This document shows positions 34,301 to 47,200 of a stretch of DNA of 64,000 nucleotides, one piece after another; positions within the stretch are counted from its first letter, which is position 1; each line of letters begins with the position of its first letter. Under the pieces are notes generated by a model, which worked only from the letters and a program-made list of their open reading frames with translations, did not search any database and was not told where the DNA came from. A program made the translations under genes and the position numbers. The stretch is from Oreohelix idahoensis. Its lineage: Eukaryota; Mollusca; Gastropoda; Stylommatophora; Oreohelicidae. The stretch is from the NCBI GenBank assembly GCA_024509875.1, contig JAMPIV010021222.1, positions 124,001 through 188,000 on the forward strand, written 5' to 3'.

Positions 34301-35252
34301 TGTACTTGCAGACTTGACCTCAGGTCAGCAATTGATACAGAAAGTGCTTGGTAAATTGTTTCATGTTAGTTGTTATGACAAAACATTTAACTGGAGACTT
34401 GATCTCAAAAGTGCTGCTATGACAACTGATGGAAGTAACTCAATAAAAGCTTTGCTTTATGTAACATAAAGCATAATATTTATATAAATCTATTTGCATA
34501 CAAGGGTGACAACAGGAAGTATTCATAGCTGATTTACAACTAAAATCTGTTTTCTTTAAAGCAAAATCTTACAAAACAGGAAATAATGCAGAAAATACAA
34601 GAAATAATCCAACCCTGTCAGTGTCATCCAATGAAATGGTGGACTGTTGCATGAGAAAACATCAAAAGTATTGAGCTTTAAACCTAGGAACAAGCACTAC
34701 TTTATACTAGAATAAATACAGGTCAAGTATTTGTGGATGGGATATGTGGTTAAGGTATTTATTAACTTCCATCCTGGCAGCGCTGTAATAAATGCAGCAC
34801 TGACCACACAAAGAAAACAGCAAAAGACAAGTACAACAATACAAAAATATTCTGGGGGAACAGTTATTGGTGTGACAATATATTTTAGTTGTTATCTCTC
34901 TCTGGCAATGTTAGATGCAGTCACCGCATTCCTGGCAAGTGAAACAAATCATTAATACTAAAAACTTCTAATCCCAGTTGTAGGTCATGACAAAGAAAAT
35001 AAAAATAACAAAGTTATTTCACTACTACAATATTTCACATTTACAGATGTTTCTAACAGATAAAATGGCAGATGTGAAAGAATGATAAAGATAATAGTGA
35101 ATACAAAAACTAACATTGCTAAAAGAATATCCAGTCAAAGTAAGACCAGACGTTATTTCATATATACCTTTGACCACTTCTGTGAGTGGCTTCAAAAGTG
35201 AACTTACAATGTTTTATCTTGTGCATTATATGGTTTATTGTGCAGCAATAGT
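34301..35252. other. Intron sequence, nothing recognised
   Basis: AT-rich; no supported exon or repeat. Confidence 0.5.
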
Positions 35253-35254
35253 TA

Positions 35255-36595
35255 CGAGGGGCGTTCAGAAAGTAATGCACCACATCGTTTTTCTCAGCTA
35301 ATAATGAAGATAGAAGCATGAAATTTTGCACACTTTAAATATGGCATGTGTCAATTGTGTGCACCAAATTGCATTGCAACCGGCCAAATAATACGGTTGC
35401 CCTAAACCATTGAAATGAACGTATTAGCACCTTGCGTTATAAACAGCGAATTGTGATAGAATTTCTCGTTGCAGAGAAGGAAACTGTTGTGAATATTCAC
35501 AAGCGTCTATGTGATGTGTATGGAAGTTTTGCAGTTGACAGGAGTACAGTCAGTCGCTTGGTTCAGAGAATCAAAGAATCAGGAAGTGGAGATACGGAGC
35601 TGCTTGATCAGCCGCGCTGTGGACGTCCTGCCACAGCCACCAACGCAGAAATGTTGAACTGCGCTGAGGGATTATTCTTACTTATAGGCGAATCACTACT
35701 CAACATTTGGCCTTACAGCTGTCAGTCAGCATTGGTAGTGCAAATGCAGTTATAAAAACTCTCCGATTTTTCTAAGGTTTGTGCAAGATGGGTTCCTCGA
35801 AGTCTCACAAATGTCCACCGATTACAAAGGAAAGCAATTTCTTCTGAATTGTTGGAGCGATTCAATGCTGATGGAGAGAACTTTTTGGCTAGGATCGTTA
35901 CAGGTAACGAAATCTGAGCACATCATTTTAAACCTGAGACAAAAAGACAGTAGTCAATGAAGTGGCATCATCCGCAATCACCAAGAATAAAGAAATTCAA
36001 GAGAATTCCTTCTGCTGGAAAGGTCATGATCACTGTCTTTTGGGACATTGAAGGTGTGATTCTTGTGGACGTTATGCCAAGAGGAGAGACAATCAATTCG
36101 CAATCTTACATTAAGACACTGAAAAAACTCGAGCAACGTTTTCGCAGAGTTCGGCCGCACAAGAATCCAGCAGACCTGCTTCTCCTTCACGACAATGCGC
36201 GCCCTCACACAAGTCTGGCAACACGGGAAGCAATCACCAAATTGGGTTGGACTGTACTACCCCATCCACCCTATAGTCCCGATTTGGCACCCTCTGATTT
36301 TCATCTATTTGGTCCACTTAAAGATGCACTCCGTGGGGCAAGGTTTGAAGATGATGAAGGAGTGATTCATGCAGCGAAGAAATGGCTACATGATCAAGAC
36401 AAAATCTAGTACGGGCTAGGAATACATGCACTTGTTTCGCGCTGGCATAAAGCCGTACAAGTTGATAGGGATTATGTTGAATAATACCGATGTTTACATG
36501 ACATATCCATGTATATTGTGTATAAATTTCATGCTTTTTTAATAAACAGCTCCTGAGAAAAACGATGTGGTGCATTACTTTCTGAACGCCCCTCG
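35255..36595 (+). mobile_element. Complete mariner element, inactive transposase
   Basis: A 1341-bp element with TA duplications (35253-35254, 36596-36597) and perfect 43-bp terminal inverted repeats starting CGAGGGGCGTTCAGAAAGTA. The transposase remnant has an N-terminal helix-turn-helix (VNIHKRLCDVYG, VDRSTVSRLVQR) at about 35430-35650, then frameshifts near 35660 and 35770. It then reads IVTGNE, a stop where a Trp is expected, and FKPETKRQ. The catalytic block from 35957 has LLLHDNARPHTS and PPYSPDLAPSDFHLF with 34 residues between the second and third acidic positions (DD34D). The first catalytic Asp is replaced by Asn (TGNE for TGDE). Frameshifts, at least two stops and the lost Asp make it dead. 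Confidence 0.93.
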
Positions 36596-36804
36596 TATGA
36601 CAACAATACTAGCAAGGCGAGAAGTGTACAAAAGACATTTCATGCTGGATAAGACATTTGCTGAAGAAACCAACTGATAGCATTACAAGGCAGGTCTTCT
36701 TTTAGAACCCCAGAGCAAAAGAAATAGATGAAGACCAATAACTCACAAAAAAGGGAATAGGAGATGGACTTATAACATGCAAAAACTTAAAAGAACTGAG
36801 GGCA

Positions 36805-37145
36805 ACTAATTTTGACAGAAGTAACAAGGTCAGGTCAGAGTAATGAAGTGTTGGTTGAAGTAACAAGGTCAGGTCAGAGTAATGAAGTGTTGGTTGAAGT
36901 AACAAGGTCAGGTCAGAGTAATGAAGTGTTGGTTGAAGTAACAAGGTCAAGTCAGAGTAATGAAGTGCTGGTTGAAGTAACAAGGTCAGGTCAGAGTAAT
37001 AAAGTGTTGGTTGAAGTAACAAGGTCAGGTCAGAGTAATGAAGTGTTGGTTGAAGTAACAAGGTCAGGTCTGAGTAATGAAGTGTTGGTTGAAGTAACAA
37101 GGTCAGGTCAGAGTAATGAAGTGTTGGTTGAAGTAACAAGACTGT
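36805..37145. repeat. Minisatellite, 39-bp unit, about 8-9 copies
   Basis: Unit AGTAACAAGGTCAGGTCAGA plus GTAATGAAGTGTTGGTTGA. It is open in frames on both strands because 39 is a multiple of three; not considered coding. Confidence 0.94.
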
Positions 37146-37706
37146 CAAAAAGAAGACAGCTGAGAGGATAGCATGGCACTCTCTCTGGCAAACCTCTTCA
37201 CTCAAAGCTAGAAGAGGAAAGACTAAGTAAGTATAATGAAGATGAAAATAGTGGAGTACATTAGTGGTCAAAAGTTTGTTTCAAATTTATAAAAAGTAAT
37301 TAAAATAAATATTTTTAGATAGCACCAAGTAAAAAAACAACAACAAACAAACAAAAAATACAAATAAAACATTTTAAATAAATAAGTAATAATCAAGCCA
37401 CAGACAAAAAAAAACCTAAACAAACAATAACTATTTCTGATATATACAAACCAATAATAACTGTCATTTTTTGTTCAAATAAAAGAAGTGCTTAAGCTTA
37501 CTCAGATAAATAGGTATGCTTAAGCTTACTGATTTATTTGTTTTCAGTATGTGTTCTTAAAATGAGCACATTGTCTACCTGTGGATTAATTTCTTGTTAT
37601 TTTTTTCACTCTATATTATGAGTTCTTGTGATATAAAGCAAAAAAAAGACAGGTCAGACAGAAACAAAGAAATGGATTGACAATGTAAGAGAATGTACAC
37701 ATCTAC

Positions 37707-37775
37707 CTTTGACGGAACTAAACAGACGAACAATCATTTTATAAAAGCGGCAACTACTTGTCAAATGGTCATCGT
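37707..37775 (-). CDS. Candidate STIM tail exon, 69 bp, phase 1-1
   Basis: On the minus strand GGGGCACCACAG precedes and AAAG|GTAGAT follows a 69-bp segment whose only fitting frame is open and phase 1-1: DDHLTSSCRFYK, then MIVRLFSSVK. Like the four array exons it would form an Asp (G plus AC) after exon Y. The donor is canonical GT. The acceptor's pyrimidine tract is modest and I see no similarity to known STIM, so this rests on splice signals, strand, phase and position alone. Confidence 0.35.
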
Positions 37776-38214
37776 CTGTGGTGCCCCAAAGACCAAGTGT
37801 TATGGTCAAAGTTGAGTCAAACATGACACATCAAGTTTAAAATTAACAAGAAAAAAAAATGTCCCAGTTGTAAAAGCACACACAAGATAAAACAAAGAAA
37901 TCAGTGTTAGACTTCTGATAAATAATAATACATTCTGACACAAGAAACATGCACATCAATAGAACTTATGACTGAACAATTGAAGAAGAATCAATTATTC
38001 AGAAGTAAAGTTTGTCGTCATCCCAGTTCTTCCTAGTAAACAAAAATAAAAAATAAAGAAAGCATCTTTCATCTTAAAACAACCTTCCAATTTTCTTCCT
38101 TGTTTCTGTTTTCCACTGCATCTTTCTGCACTTCATACAGGGAAAGAAAGGATAGAGAAAATGAGGAAACACTTTTTTTTCTCTTTCTCTACACCTCACA
38201 TAAGAGAACCAATG

Positions 38215-38480
38215 CAGACTCAATACTTCATACAAGGGAGACTCTTCATACAAGGGAGACTCAATACTTCATACAAGGAACACTCAATATTTCATACAAG
38301 GAACAATCAATACTTCATACGAGGGTGGCTCAATGCTTCATACGAGGGAGACGCAATATCAACACTTCATACAAGGGAGCTCAATACTTCATGCAAGGGT
38401 GACTCAATACTTCATATGAGGGAGACTCAATACTTCATACAAGGGAGACTCAATACTTCATATGAAGGAGTTTAAATACT
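38215..38480. repeat. Minisatellite, ~20-23-bp unit
   Basis: Units TCAATACTTCATACAAGGGA plus GAC, irregular in length, about 12 copies. Confidence 0.85.
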
Positions 38481-38879
38481 TCATACTGCCAGTGATGAAG
38501 ACCATTTGTTCATAACATAGGTCAGTGACCTATTTTCATATAACTTTATATGAACAAATTCAAGATGACGTCTGAAAGTGAGCGAAGAAGAATAAATCAC
38601 TGATAACTTCTCAGTACTTTAGTTGTGCAAAAACTGAAAGGTTGCTATCTGGAAGCACAAAGTTATCTTTAGTCGCAGTATGACTTTTTAATTATTCGGA
38701 AGCACAAAGTTATCTAATGCCACAGTGTTACTTTCTAACGGCATTAGAATTTGTTTTCTGTTTATTCTGTAAAGTGTGCGAAACTAGAAACCGTATAGTG
38801 GTTAGTATGTTATGTGATCAAGCATCTTAACAGATATGAAAATGATAACAATTTGGAGCTATCATGATAACAATCGAGT

Positions 38880-39455
38880 TAATTCTATCACAAGACATGA
38901 AGAGATATGAGCCTTATGATATTTCTACGCCAATGCATAAATAGTCATGAGGCTTACAACATTTTTTTAGTCAATGCATGACAAAAAACCTTATGATATT
39001 TTCAAAACCAATGTATACACAGACATGAGGCTTGTGACATTTTTTATAGGCAAATCATCAACAGATATGAGGTTCATGATGTCTAAACCAATGTGTGAAC
39101 AGAAATCAGGCATATATTTTCCAACCAATATGTGAACAGGCAAAAGGCTATGATAATGTGTGAATGGACATGAGGCATATGACAAGTCTAAGCCACAGTG
39201 AGAACAGACATGAGGCTTAAGACATTTCTCAACCAATACGTGAGGCTATGACAACTCTAAACCACAGTGAGAACAGACATGAGGCTTATGATATTTCTCA
39301 ACCAATACGTGAAGCTATGACAACTCTAAACCACAGTGAGAACAGACATGAGGCTTATGATATTTCTCAACCAATGTGTGAGGCTATGACAACTCTAAAC
39401 CACAGTGAGAACAGACATGAGGCTTATGATATTTCTCAACCAATGTGTGCAAAGA
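38880..39455. repeat. Minisatellite, degenerate units then four near-perfect 69-bp units; outlier copies at 40200-40430
   Basis: The core ACAGACATGAGGCTTATGAT, then ATTTCTCAACCAAT, is shared throughout. From about 39170 the period settles at 69 bp with CAACTCTAAACCACAGTGAG. Diverged units reappear at 40200-40430, so an intervening 0.75 kb (39456-40199) probably arrived later or diverged beyond recognition. Confidence 0.85.
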
Positions 39456-40984
39456 CATTAACAAATGAAAAATGACACTGGAGCTACTTTTACAAATGAA
39501 CAAGACACTTACAAAAACATGATTGTTTCTAAATGACCCTTCGTCAGCCACAACCACACACAGGAAACAAAGTTGAGAAATATGAAAAAGCTATGAGCAA
39601 ATAACACAGGACAAACAGCAATGTGGGATCTAAAAAATTACATAACAAATAAAAATACTAAACAATAAAGAATTATCAAATGTTCATAAACGAAAGTAAT
39701 ACAACAAATAATATCAAATGAAATAAATGAATTAAGTAAGATTTCAATTAATTTCTGCTGGCGGGTAGCTGTTTATTTCATCAGTGTTCTCATTTTTTTT
39801 TAATCCTCAAGTTTTTCTTTCTTCTTTTTGGCTCCCGTTTCTGATTTAATACTTTAATTCCCTGGCTTTCATTCTTTATACTGGCCTCTATTACCTCTAG
39901 TTTCATTTCCTGTTCACGTTTGTGGTCGCCATATTTTGAAATGACACTGGTTCATCTCATGATGCAACTTATACATCAGGCTATACTTTTCATTTATTTT
40001 GTTTGATATTGTTTGCTGCATTTCTCATCTTTGTTTCTTGTAAGTGACGAGGATTATGAAGGGCTATCCAGAAACATCCTGTGTTTCTAGTGTATAGTTT
40101 ATCTGTAAAACTTGATTCCAGTATCATTTTTCATTTTTTTTTTTAAACTTGCTCCAATACAATTTTTTTTAAACTGTTTTTTTTAATTTTAACAGCTGCC
40201 CCATTGAGACGTGAGGCGTATGACATTTTCAGCCAAAATGTGAAGAGACTCGACGCTTATGACATGTTTCAGCTAAACTGAGAACAAACTTGAGGCTTAA
40301 CTTATTTTTCAGCCAAACTGTGAACAGACATGATGCTTATGATAAGTTTAAGCTAAGAAATGTGTGATTGACAAGTCAAAGCCAACATGTGAACAGATAA
40401 AAGGCAATGAAAGGTTTAAACCAACCTGCCATTATTCACTTTTATGCAAGACACGGAAAAGGTGGGATATAAGACATACACAAAAAATAATAAAATTATC
40501 ATTTTTATCTGATAAGCCTGTGTTGTGAAAAGGAAAAGTTTTCATATTGCTGCTTTTGGGTGCTGCTTTGCGTTCTGTGAAAAACATTAAGTTTTATTAA
40601 AATTAACAAAATAAAAGCATTGCTTGAACTGTTAGTAGAAAAACTTCTTTAATTAGGCAGTTTGTGAATTAAATTTTTTTTTTGTAAGTTGCAAATGAAG
40701 AGCAACTAAAGCACAAGTAACTTTACTGCATGTCCTGTTTCAACCACAGTTAACAACACTTCAGTTTTGTTATCCTTTTCCCATAACAAAGCTTTGTTAG
40801 CTTTATAAAAACCAGTGATTTGTCACAAAAATAGAAGAATAAATACAATAACATGCTGAGATAAACAGTTCAGACAAATAATCACTCTGGAAACTAATGA
40901 GGCATTATTATCCCTCGAAGTTCATTTAACCAATAAAAAAAACATATGAAAGAAAGAAGTGTAGAATTCTGCACGAATAATAAC

Positions 40985-41260
40985 TTACTGAGACCTTTGA
41001 AATATAAGAAGTGGAGTGTGGCAGGGATGCCTCTTGTCTCCATTCTTATTCTTACAGGTTACAGACTGGATTATGAAAACATCAATAAAGAGAAATGGAG
41101 TTCAGTGATAGAATAGCTTGACAATTTGGATTTTACAGACGACTTGGCTCTTCTGTTCCATAACCGTAACCAGATGTAAGATTAAAAGAGAATACTTAAT
41201 GAAAGATCACAGCAAATGGGTTTGAAAATACATAGAATACAGGACAAAGATTATGAGCTT
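40985..41260 (+). mobile_element. LINE reverse-transcriptase core fragment (J-type?)
   Basis: Plus-strand frames with stops read GVWQGCLLSPFLFLQ, then DWIMKTS, then LDFTDDLALLFHNRNQM. These are RT motifs B and C, with Thr in the FADD box. It may belong with the LINE 3' end at 42640-42830 in the same orientation. Confidence 0.72.
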
Positions 41261-42111
41261 CTGATTTTATGTTTCTGTTTGTTTGCAAAAAATATTTTGC
41301 AACAGGTACGTGGGATATGATTTCATATAGCAGCCACACCATATCTTGTATGAGATCATATAGCAAGTTCGTGTAGACATAATCATGACCAGGAATCTTT
41401 GGTTCTACTGGATGGATCCTCCCAAGTGATATGTGATCATTATGAAGCTTCTATATTATGACAACAAACTTGATAAATGTGACGACTCCATCTTGGGGAC
41501 AAATGTTAACTTTAATTCCTCAGTGAGTTTACATCATTTTTTGTTATAGGAAACTCTATACAGAGCGTTACAACAAGAGGCAATCTGATTATTAGAAGTA
41601 ATCCTCCCATTGGATAAATGTGTTGGCCTTTTTTTTTATCTCCTTTACATTCTAAAGGATGGGACACTGGGGTCATGATTCACAAGTGTCTGCATCCTGT
41701 TGTCTTCTTGCTAGTGCTGGGAACTGAACCCACTCCACCTTGGTTGTGACTTCCAACTTCACTCCTAGCTTTATCCATGCTGCCAGCTTGAGGCAACTGT
41801 TAAGGTAACAATTTTATTGCACATAAATTACTGTTCTGAATTCCATAGTCCGTTGCGTCTGTTCCACAGCCAGCACGATGCCTTTTCCAGTTTCACCAAG
41901 GCTCTTTAGTGCCCTTGTTCTATCAAGACAGTCCTTTCAAGTCCAATTGTTTCAACTGATCATACACTGAGGCAGCCACTAGACCTCATGCACCTACTAC
42001 TGCAGCTATAACTTCTGCTGTCCATGACCAGATAATTACATTCAACCAATTTAAATGAATAAGTGCTACTCATATAATCTGGATTTGAGTTTCATTCACT
42101 ACAAACAGTAC
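41261..42111 (-). mobile_element. Probable LINE remnant, weak
   Basis: At about 41870-42040 the minus strand, with frame breaks, reads TAEVIAAVVGA then YDQLKQLDLKGLS. This resembles the VVVGALG...L...L segment at the C-terminus of some LINE polyproteins. The rest of the interval holds nothing recognisable. Confidence 0.3.
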
Positions 42112-42515
42112 AGTAGTCTCCTTTTGTCATAGCTGACTTTGGGGATGATGTGCCTTTGAGGTGATAACCCTCAGCTGTGTTTTGCCTGGTGGTCCTTTCG
42201 ACATGTTCTTTCCTCTTCTGCGTGTTGTAGGAGCCTCTCTTGATCCAATATGAGGAGACACTATAGGGAGCATCTAAGGCAACACTATAGGGGGCATCTC
42301 CATATGGTGCAAACCAGCAGCTTCGTCCTCCATGTCTCTCTTACACATATCTCTGAATCTCAGTTGTGGTTGCCCAGCTGTTCTTTTGCCATCTGCCTGT
42401 TGCCCACAGAGAATATTTTTGGGGATGTGACTATCTTCTATGCGGTGGACACAGCCAGGCTAACTGTGCCGTCTAAGCAGGATGTACATGCTATGTATAT
42501 CTCCTGGCAAATCAA
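42112..42515 (-). mobile_element. LINE 3' fragment related to LINE F
   Basis: Aligned with 44650-45020 along its whole length: GTCATAGCTGACTTTGGGGA at the 3' end, then CTCTTACACATATCTCTGAA and AGTTGTGGTTGCCCAGCTGT. Several indels and stops; an old copy. Confidence 0.8.
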
Positions 42516-42639
42516 CAAGCAGTTTGACCTGTTATCCACATGCTGTGGCGATTACTTGCAAGATTTCCACTGATTTAATCAGAACAAGTGAACAGTTTGT
42601 ACAACTTACTGTTTTGGGAAAGTTCCAGTGAAAATCTCG

Positions 42640-42830
42640 GATTTACAATATACAACACCTGCATCTCTAGTAACTGGAGACAGTACAACACTGCATCTCT
42701 AGTAACTGAAGACAGAAATCACGAGGAAGACATGGAAAGACCTTGAACTGACAGCAAATCTTGGCACACGTCTGCAGAAGGCCTATGCTCCTTGGGGAGC
42801 TGAAGGTTGATCAATGAATCTCTTGTAATA
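42640..42830 (+). mobile_element. LINE 3'-end fragment (J-type tail)
   Basis: CACGAGGAAGACATGGAAAG (encoding the Arg-rich TRKTWKDLE segment) is followed by AAGGCCTATGCTCCTTGGGG and AGCTGAAGGTTGATCAATGA. It matches 56730-56840. Confidence 0.68.
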
Positions 42831-44215
42831 TAATTTAATTTCTTTCTTTAACAAAACTGAAATCCCTTACACAAAAAAAAGATGACATGGTGCTTAAATA
42901 AAAATGAATGTTCTACTAGGACACTGCATCAATTCACAATAACTGGGAGTTAAATCCTCAAAATGTCCCGTGACTAGTGTATTGTTCCTTTGTAAAAGTG
43001 ATTCCAATACCATTAAAAAAAAAAATTCTTTAAACAGTATTTAATACTTGGATCCCTAAACGCCCCATGTTTTTTGCAGTATCATTCAGTTATAAAATGA
43101 CTCCATACCTATTTTTAAATTAAAAAAAAAAAAAAACTAAAAAACATTATATTTGTGACTTCAACCAAGTAATTAACCAGCCATGCAGTAAAGTTAAAAA
43201 CTGTGAAAAGTGTTAAAATATATCTGTAGTTAACCTGAAAATGTCCAATGCAAATCTACACATTAAATAATAGGCAGGGATCAGAAAAGATGTGAGTGGC
43301 AAGAATGACCTGCAGACCCATGCCCCGGGGTGGGACCAGAACTGTGACGTCATTTTGGAATTTACTTAAATATGCTGTCACCACATAGGAGAGAAACAGG
43401 CTGGTTTAACAACATGATATCAAGTCAAGTTTTGCCGGAGTTAGTAATTTCATAAAGTTTACTTCTGTCAGAAAAGATGTCATGGCATCAATGACACAGT
43501 ACATGCAGTCCTTAAACAAAATAGAGCTGGCGGTGAGCAACAATTGTAGGCCTTTATTATTTTGGTAAAAAAGGATTGATGATGATGAAGATATAACATA
43601 AGAAAAATCAATGCTAATATGTGCTCTCTTCTGAAAAACCTTAATGAAATGTATGTCTCTGCATGTCCTTCACAACAAAAGAATGTTTTTTTTTTTCACA
43701 ACATAAATCTTACTAAACATTATTTTCCTTCAAAAATGGACACTAATTGTCTTTTACCACTCAGGGAAAGAGGATAATTATTGAAGTCTTTGATCTTCTG
43801 ACATACATGGTGATTGATAAGTCATTGTGCATATACCAAATACCTAAAGAAGTATATTCAACGAAACAATGATAATACCCAAGAAAATATGTAAGGGGCT
43901 GGTGAGAATGTACGTAAGGGCAAGAAATTAGAGTGGAGGCTTTTGCAAAGTGGTAGGACACAGACATAATAATAATAACAAGTCCAAAATTTAACTTTTG
44001 AATTAATAAGCAAGTATATTTATTTGGTATTTCCACAGTAACTTTTTGATCCCACTATATTAAAGTAATATACTAAAAGCCTCTGCATTATAAAATTAGT
44101 CTGCCAAATCTTCTGTATTTTGAAAATAATTGTCCAAATCTTCTGTCACATAAGCCGTTAAAATTCTCTTAAATATGAACAGAATCTGCCAAAGTCTTAT
44201 GGACAAGTAATGTCA
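42831..44215. other. Intron sequence, nothing recognised
   Basis: AT-rich with A runs at about 43015 and 43123. No exon with convincing splice sites was found. Confidence 0.5.
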
Positions 44216-47200
44216 TTTGCCCGATCCTCTGTATTATGACAGTAACCTGCCCAAATCCTCTTCATTATGACAGTAGTCTGCCCAAATCCTCTTCATTATG
44301 ACCATATTCTACCCAAATCCTTTTCATTATTACAGTAGTCTACCCAAATCCTCTTCATTATGACAATAATCTGCCCCATTCCTCTTCATTATGACAGTAG
44401 TCTGCACAAATCCTCTTCATTATGACAGTAGTCTACCCAAAGCCTCTTCATTATGACAGCAGTCTAAGTAGAACGGAGCATGCCTTACGAAAAAAAAAGC
44501 ACAATTTTATTTTTTTTAAAAGAAGAAAGAAAGTACTGGTAATCTACAGAAATCCTCTGATTTATGACAGTAGATTATGACAGTAGTCTACCAAAATCCT
44601 CTTCATTATGACAGTAATAATATACATGACATAATAATAATAATAGCCCCTTCAGTCATAACTGACTATGGGAATGCGCCCCTGAGGTGACAGCCCTCAA
44701 CTGCTTATTTTCCTGCTGCTCCTTTCGATGTTTTCTCCTCACCTCTGCTTCTTGTGTGAGTCTCTCTTCGCCCAATCTGAGGTGGTGCCGTAAATAGCAT
44801 CGCCACTTTGTGCGATCGGCAGCTTCATCCTCCCATGTTGCTGGATCCATGTCCAGTGCCCTCATATCTCTCTTGCACACATCTTTGAACCTCAGCTGTG
44901 GTCGCCCAACTGTTCTCTTGCCATCTGCTAATTGTCCGTAGAAGATATCTTTTGGGATGCGACCATCTTCCATGCGGCGAACATGGCCAAGCCAGCGAAG
45001 TCTGTGCTGTCTAAGCAGCGTATACATACTTTGAAGGCCAGCACGTGACAACACCTCGACATTTGTCACTTTATCTTTCCACGAGATGCCGAGGATGCGG
45101 CGTAGACACCGCAAATGGAAGGTATTGAGCCTTCTTTCTTGCTTAGCATAGGTCGTCCAGGTCTCGCTGCCATATAGGAGTGTGCTGGTGACGCAGGCAT
45201 TATATAACGCAGCTTTGGTCTTCATTGTGAGTTTAGAGTTTCCCCAAACACGCGATGTGAGGCGGGCAAAGGTAGCTGCAGCTTTGCCAATGCGGCTGTC
45301 GATTTCTGTATCCAGTGAGAGTTTGTCATTGATGGTAGACCCTAGGTATGTGAAGTGGTGCACCACTGCCAATTCATAGTTATCGATAGTGATAACTGGT
45401 GCAGCACCCACATCCTGACTCAGCACATTCGTTTTCTTTAGACTTATTGTGAGGCCAAAGTCCTTGCATGCTTTAGTGAAGCGATTCATCAAGCTCTGAA
45501 GCTCCTGTTGGCTTTGAGTGACGACTGCAGCATCATCAGCGAACAACAAGTCTCTTATAGTGACCCTTCTGATTTTTGTTTTTGCCTTCAGCCTTGAAAG
45601 ATTAAACAGACGGCCATCTGACCTAGTGTGAAGGCATATTCCTTCAGTTGCATCTCTGAATGCATGTTTCAAGAGTAAGGCAAAGAAGATTCCGAAGAGG
45701 GTCGGAGCCAGAACACAGCCTTGTTTAACGCCACTTCGTATATCAAAGGGCTGTGACGTGCTTCCAGCATATTGGACTGTTCCCTTCATGTCGTCATGGA
45801 ATGACTTTATCATTTCCAGCATTTTAGAAGGGCAGCCTATTTTCAGGAGGATTTTAAAGAGTCCATCCCTACTAACCAGGTCGAATGCTTTTGTGAGGTC
45901 TATAAAGGCGAAATATAATGGTCTTTTCTGCTCTCTTGATTTTTCCTGAAGCTGGCGGAGAGAGAAGATCATGTCTGTTGTTGATCTGCCAGCTCGGAAT
46001 CCACACTGTGCCTCTGGATATATGCGCTCAGCTAACTTGTGTAGTCGCATTAAGATGACTTTGGCAAAAACCTTACCAACAATACTAAGAAGAGAGATGC
46101 CTCTGTAGTTATTGCAATCACTTCTGTCTCCTTTATTTTTATACAGTGTTACAATCTTGGCATCTTGCATGTCTTGAGGAATAGTTGTCTCTTCCCAGCA
46201 CTGGCACAGCATCCTATGCAGGGGATGTAATAGCGTGCTCTTACAGCATTTGATTAAATCAGGAGGAATCCCATCACTGCCTGGTGCTTTGCCAGAGGCA
46301 AGCTATCAATGGCCTTACTGAGTTCCTCTAATGTTGGTTCGGCATCCAGCTCCTCCATAGTTGGCAGACTATTGACAGCATCAAGGGCTGCAGGCGTAAC
46401 GGTATTGTCTCTAGCGTAAAGCTCAGAGTAGTGCTCGACCCACCTCTCCATCTGCTTACCCTTATCGGTTAGCTTCTCTCCGCTGATGGTTTTTAGCGGT
46501 GCCGTCTTACTTTTATGGGGGCCAAGTGCTTTCTTTATACCGTCATACATTTGTCTAATGTTGCCTGTTTGCGCTGCGATCTGGATGCTCTCACTGAGCT
46601 GGAGCCAATAGTCATTTGCACAGCGTCGAGCAGTTTGTTGAACTTTGCTTCTCGTAGCCCTCAGGATCTGTAGGGTTCTGGCACTCGGTGAAATTTTGTA
46701 TTCATTCATAGCACTGCGCTTAGCTTCAATAACCGGTGCCATCACATCTGATGAAGCATCAAACCAGTCATTTGACTTTGCTGTTTTCTTACCACAGGTG
46801 GCAAGTGCAGTACTTTGAATGGTGTTCCGTAGATGCTCCCAGTTCTCTGTAATAGTATCACCATGCTGAGGGCTACTGAGCACTTTCTTGAAGGTCGCAG
46901 TGAATTCAGCGATCATGAAAGGGTCTGACATCTTGCTGGTATCAATGCGTGGTTTCCCTTCATGTCTTACACAATAGAGTTTTCTTGGTTGTGCTCTGAT
47001 TTTGCAGCAAACCAAGGAGTGATCTGTGTCACAGTCTGCACTATGGTACGAGCGCGTGGAGAGCACAGACCTGAGAAGTGGCCTTCTGACAAGAATCAGG
47101 TCAAGTTGGTGCCATTGCTTGGATCGTGGGTGTCTCCATGTCACCTTATGCTGGGGTTGTCTCAAAGTAGGTGTTGGTCACGCAGAGATCATGGTGGACG

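Noticed and set aside
36702..37271. 189-codon minus-strand frame (LLLQPTLHYSDLT repeats) and a plus-strand frame over the same array
   Set aside because: A 39-bp minisatellite keeps frames open on both strands; no splice signals, homology or codon bias support translation. The same holds for frames over 346-621, 33994-34257 and 51835-52745.
43310..43400. GC-richer stretch with CTGCAG|GTCATT as a possible exon on the minus strand
   Set aside because: No acceptor with a pyrimidine tract at a sensible distance and no conserved frame.
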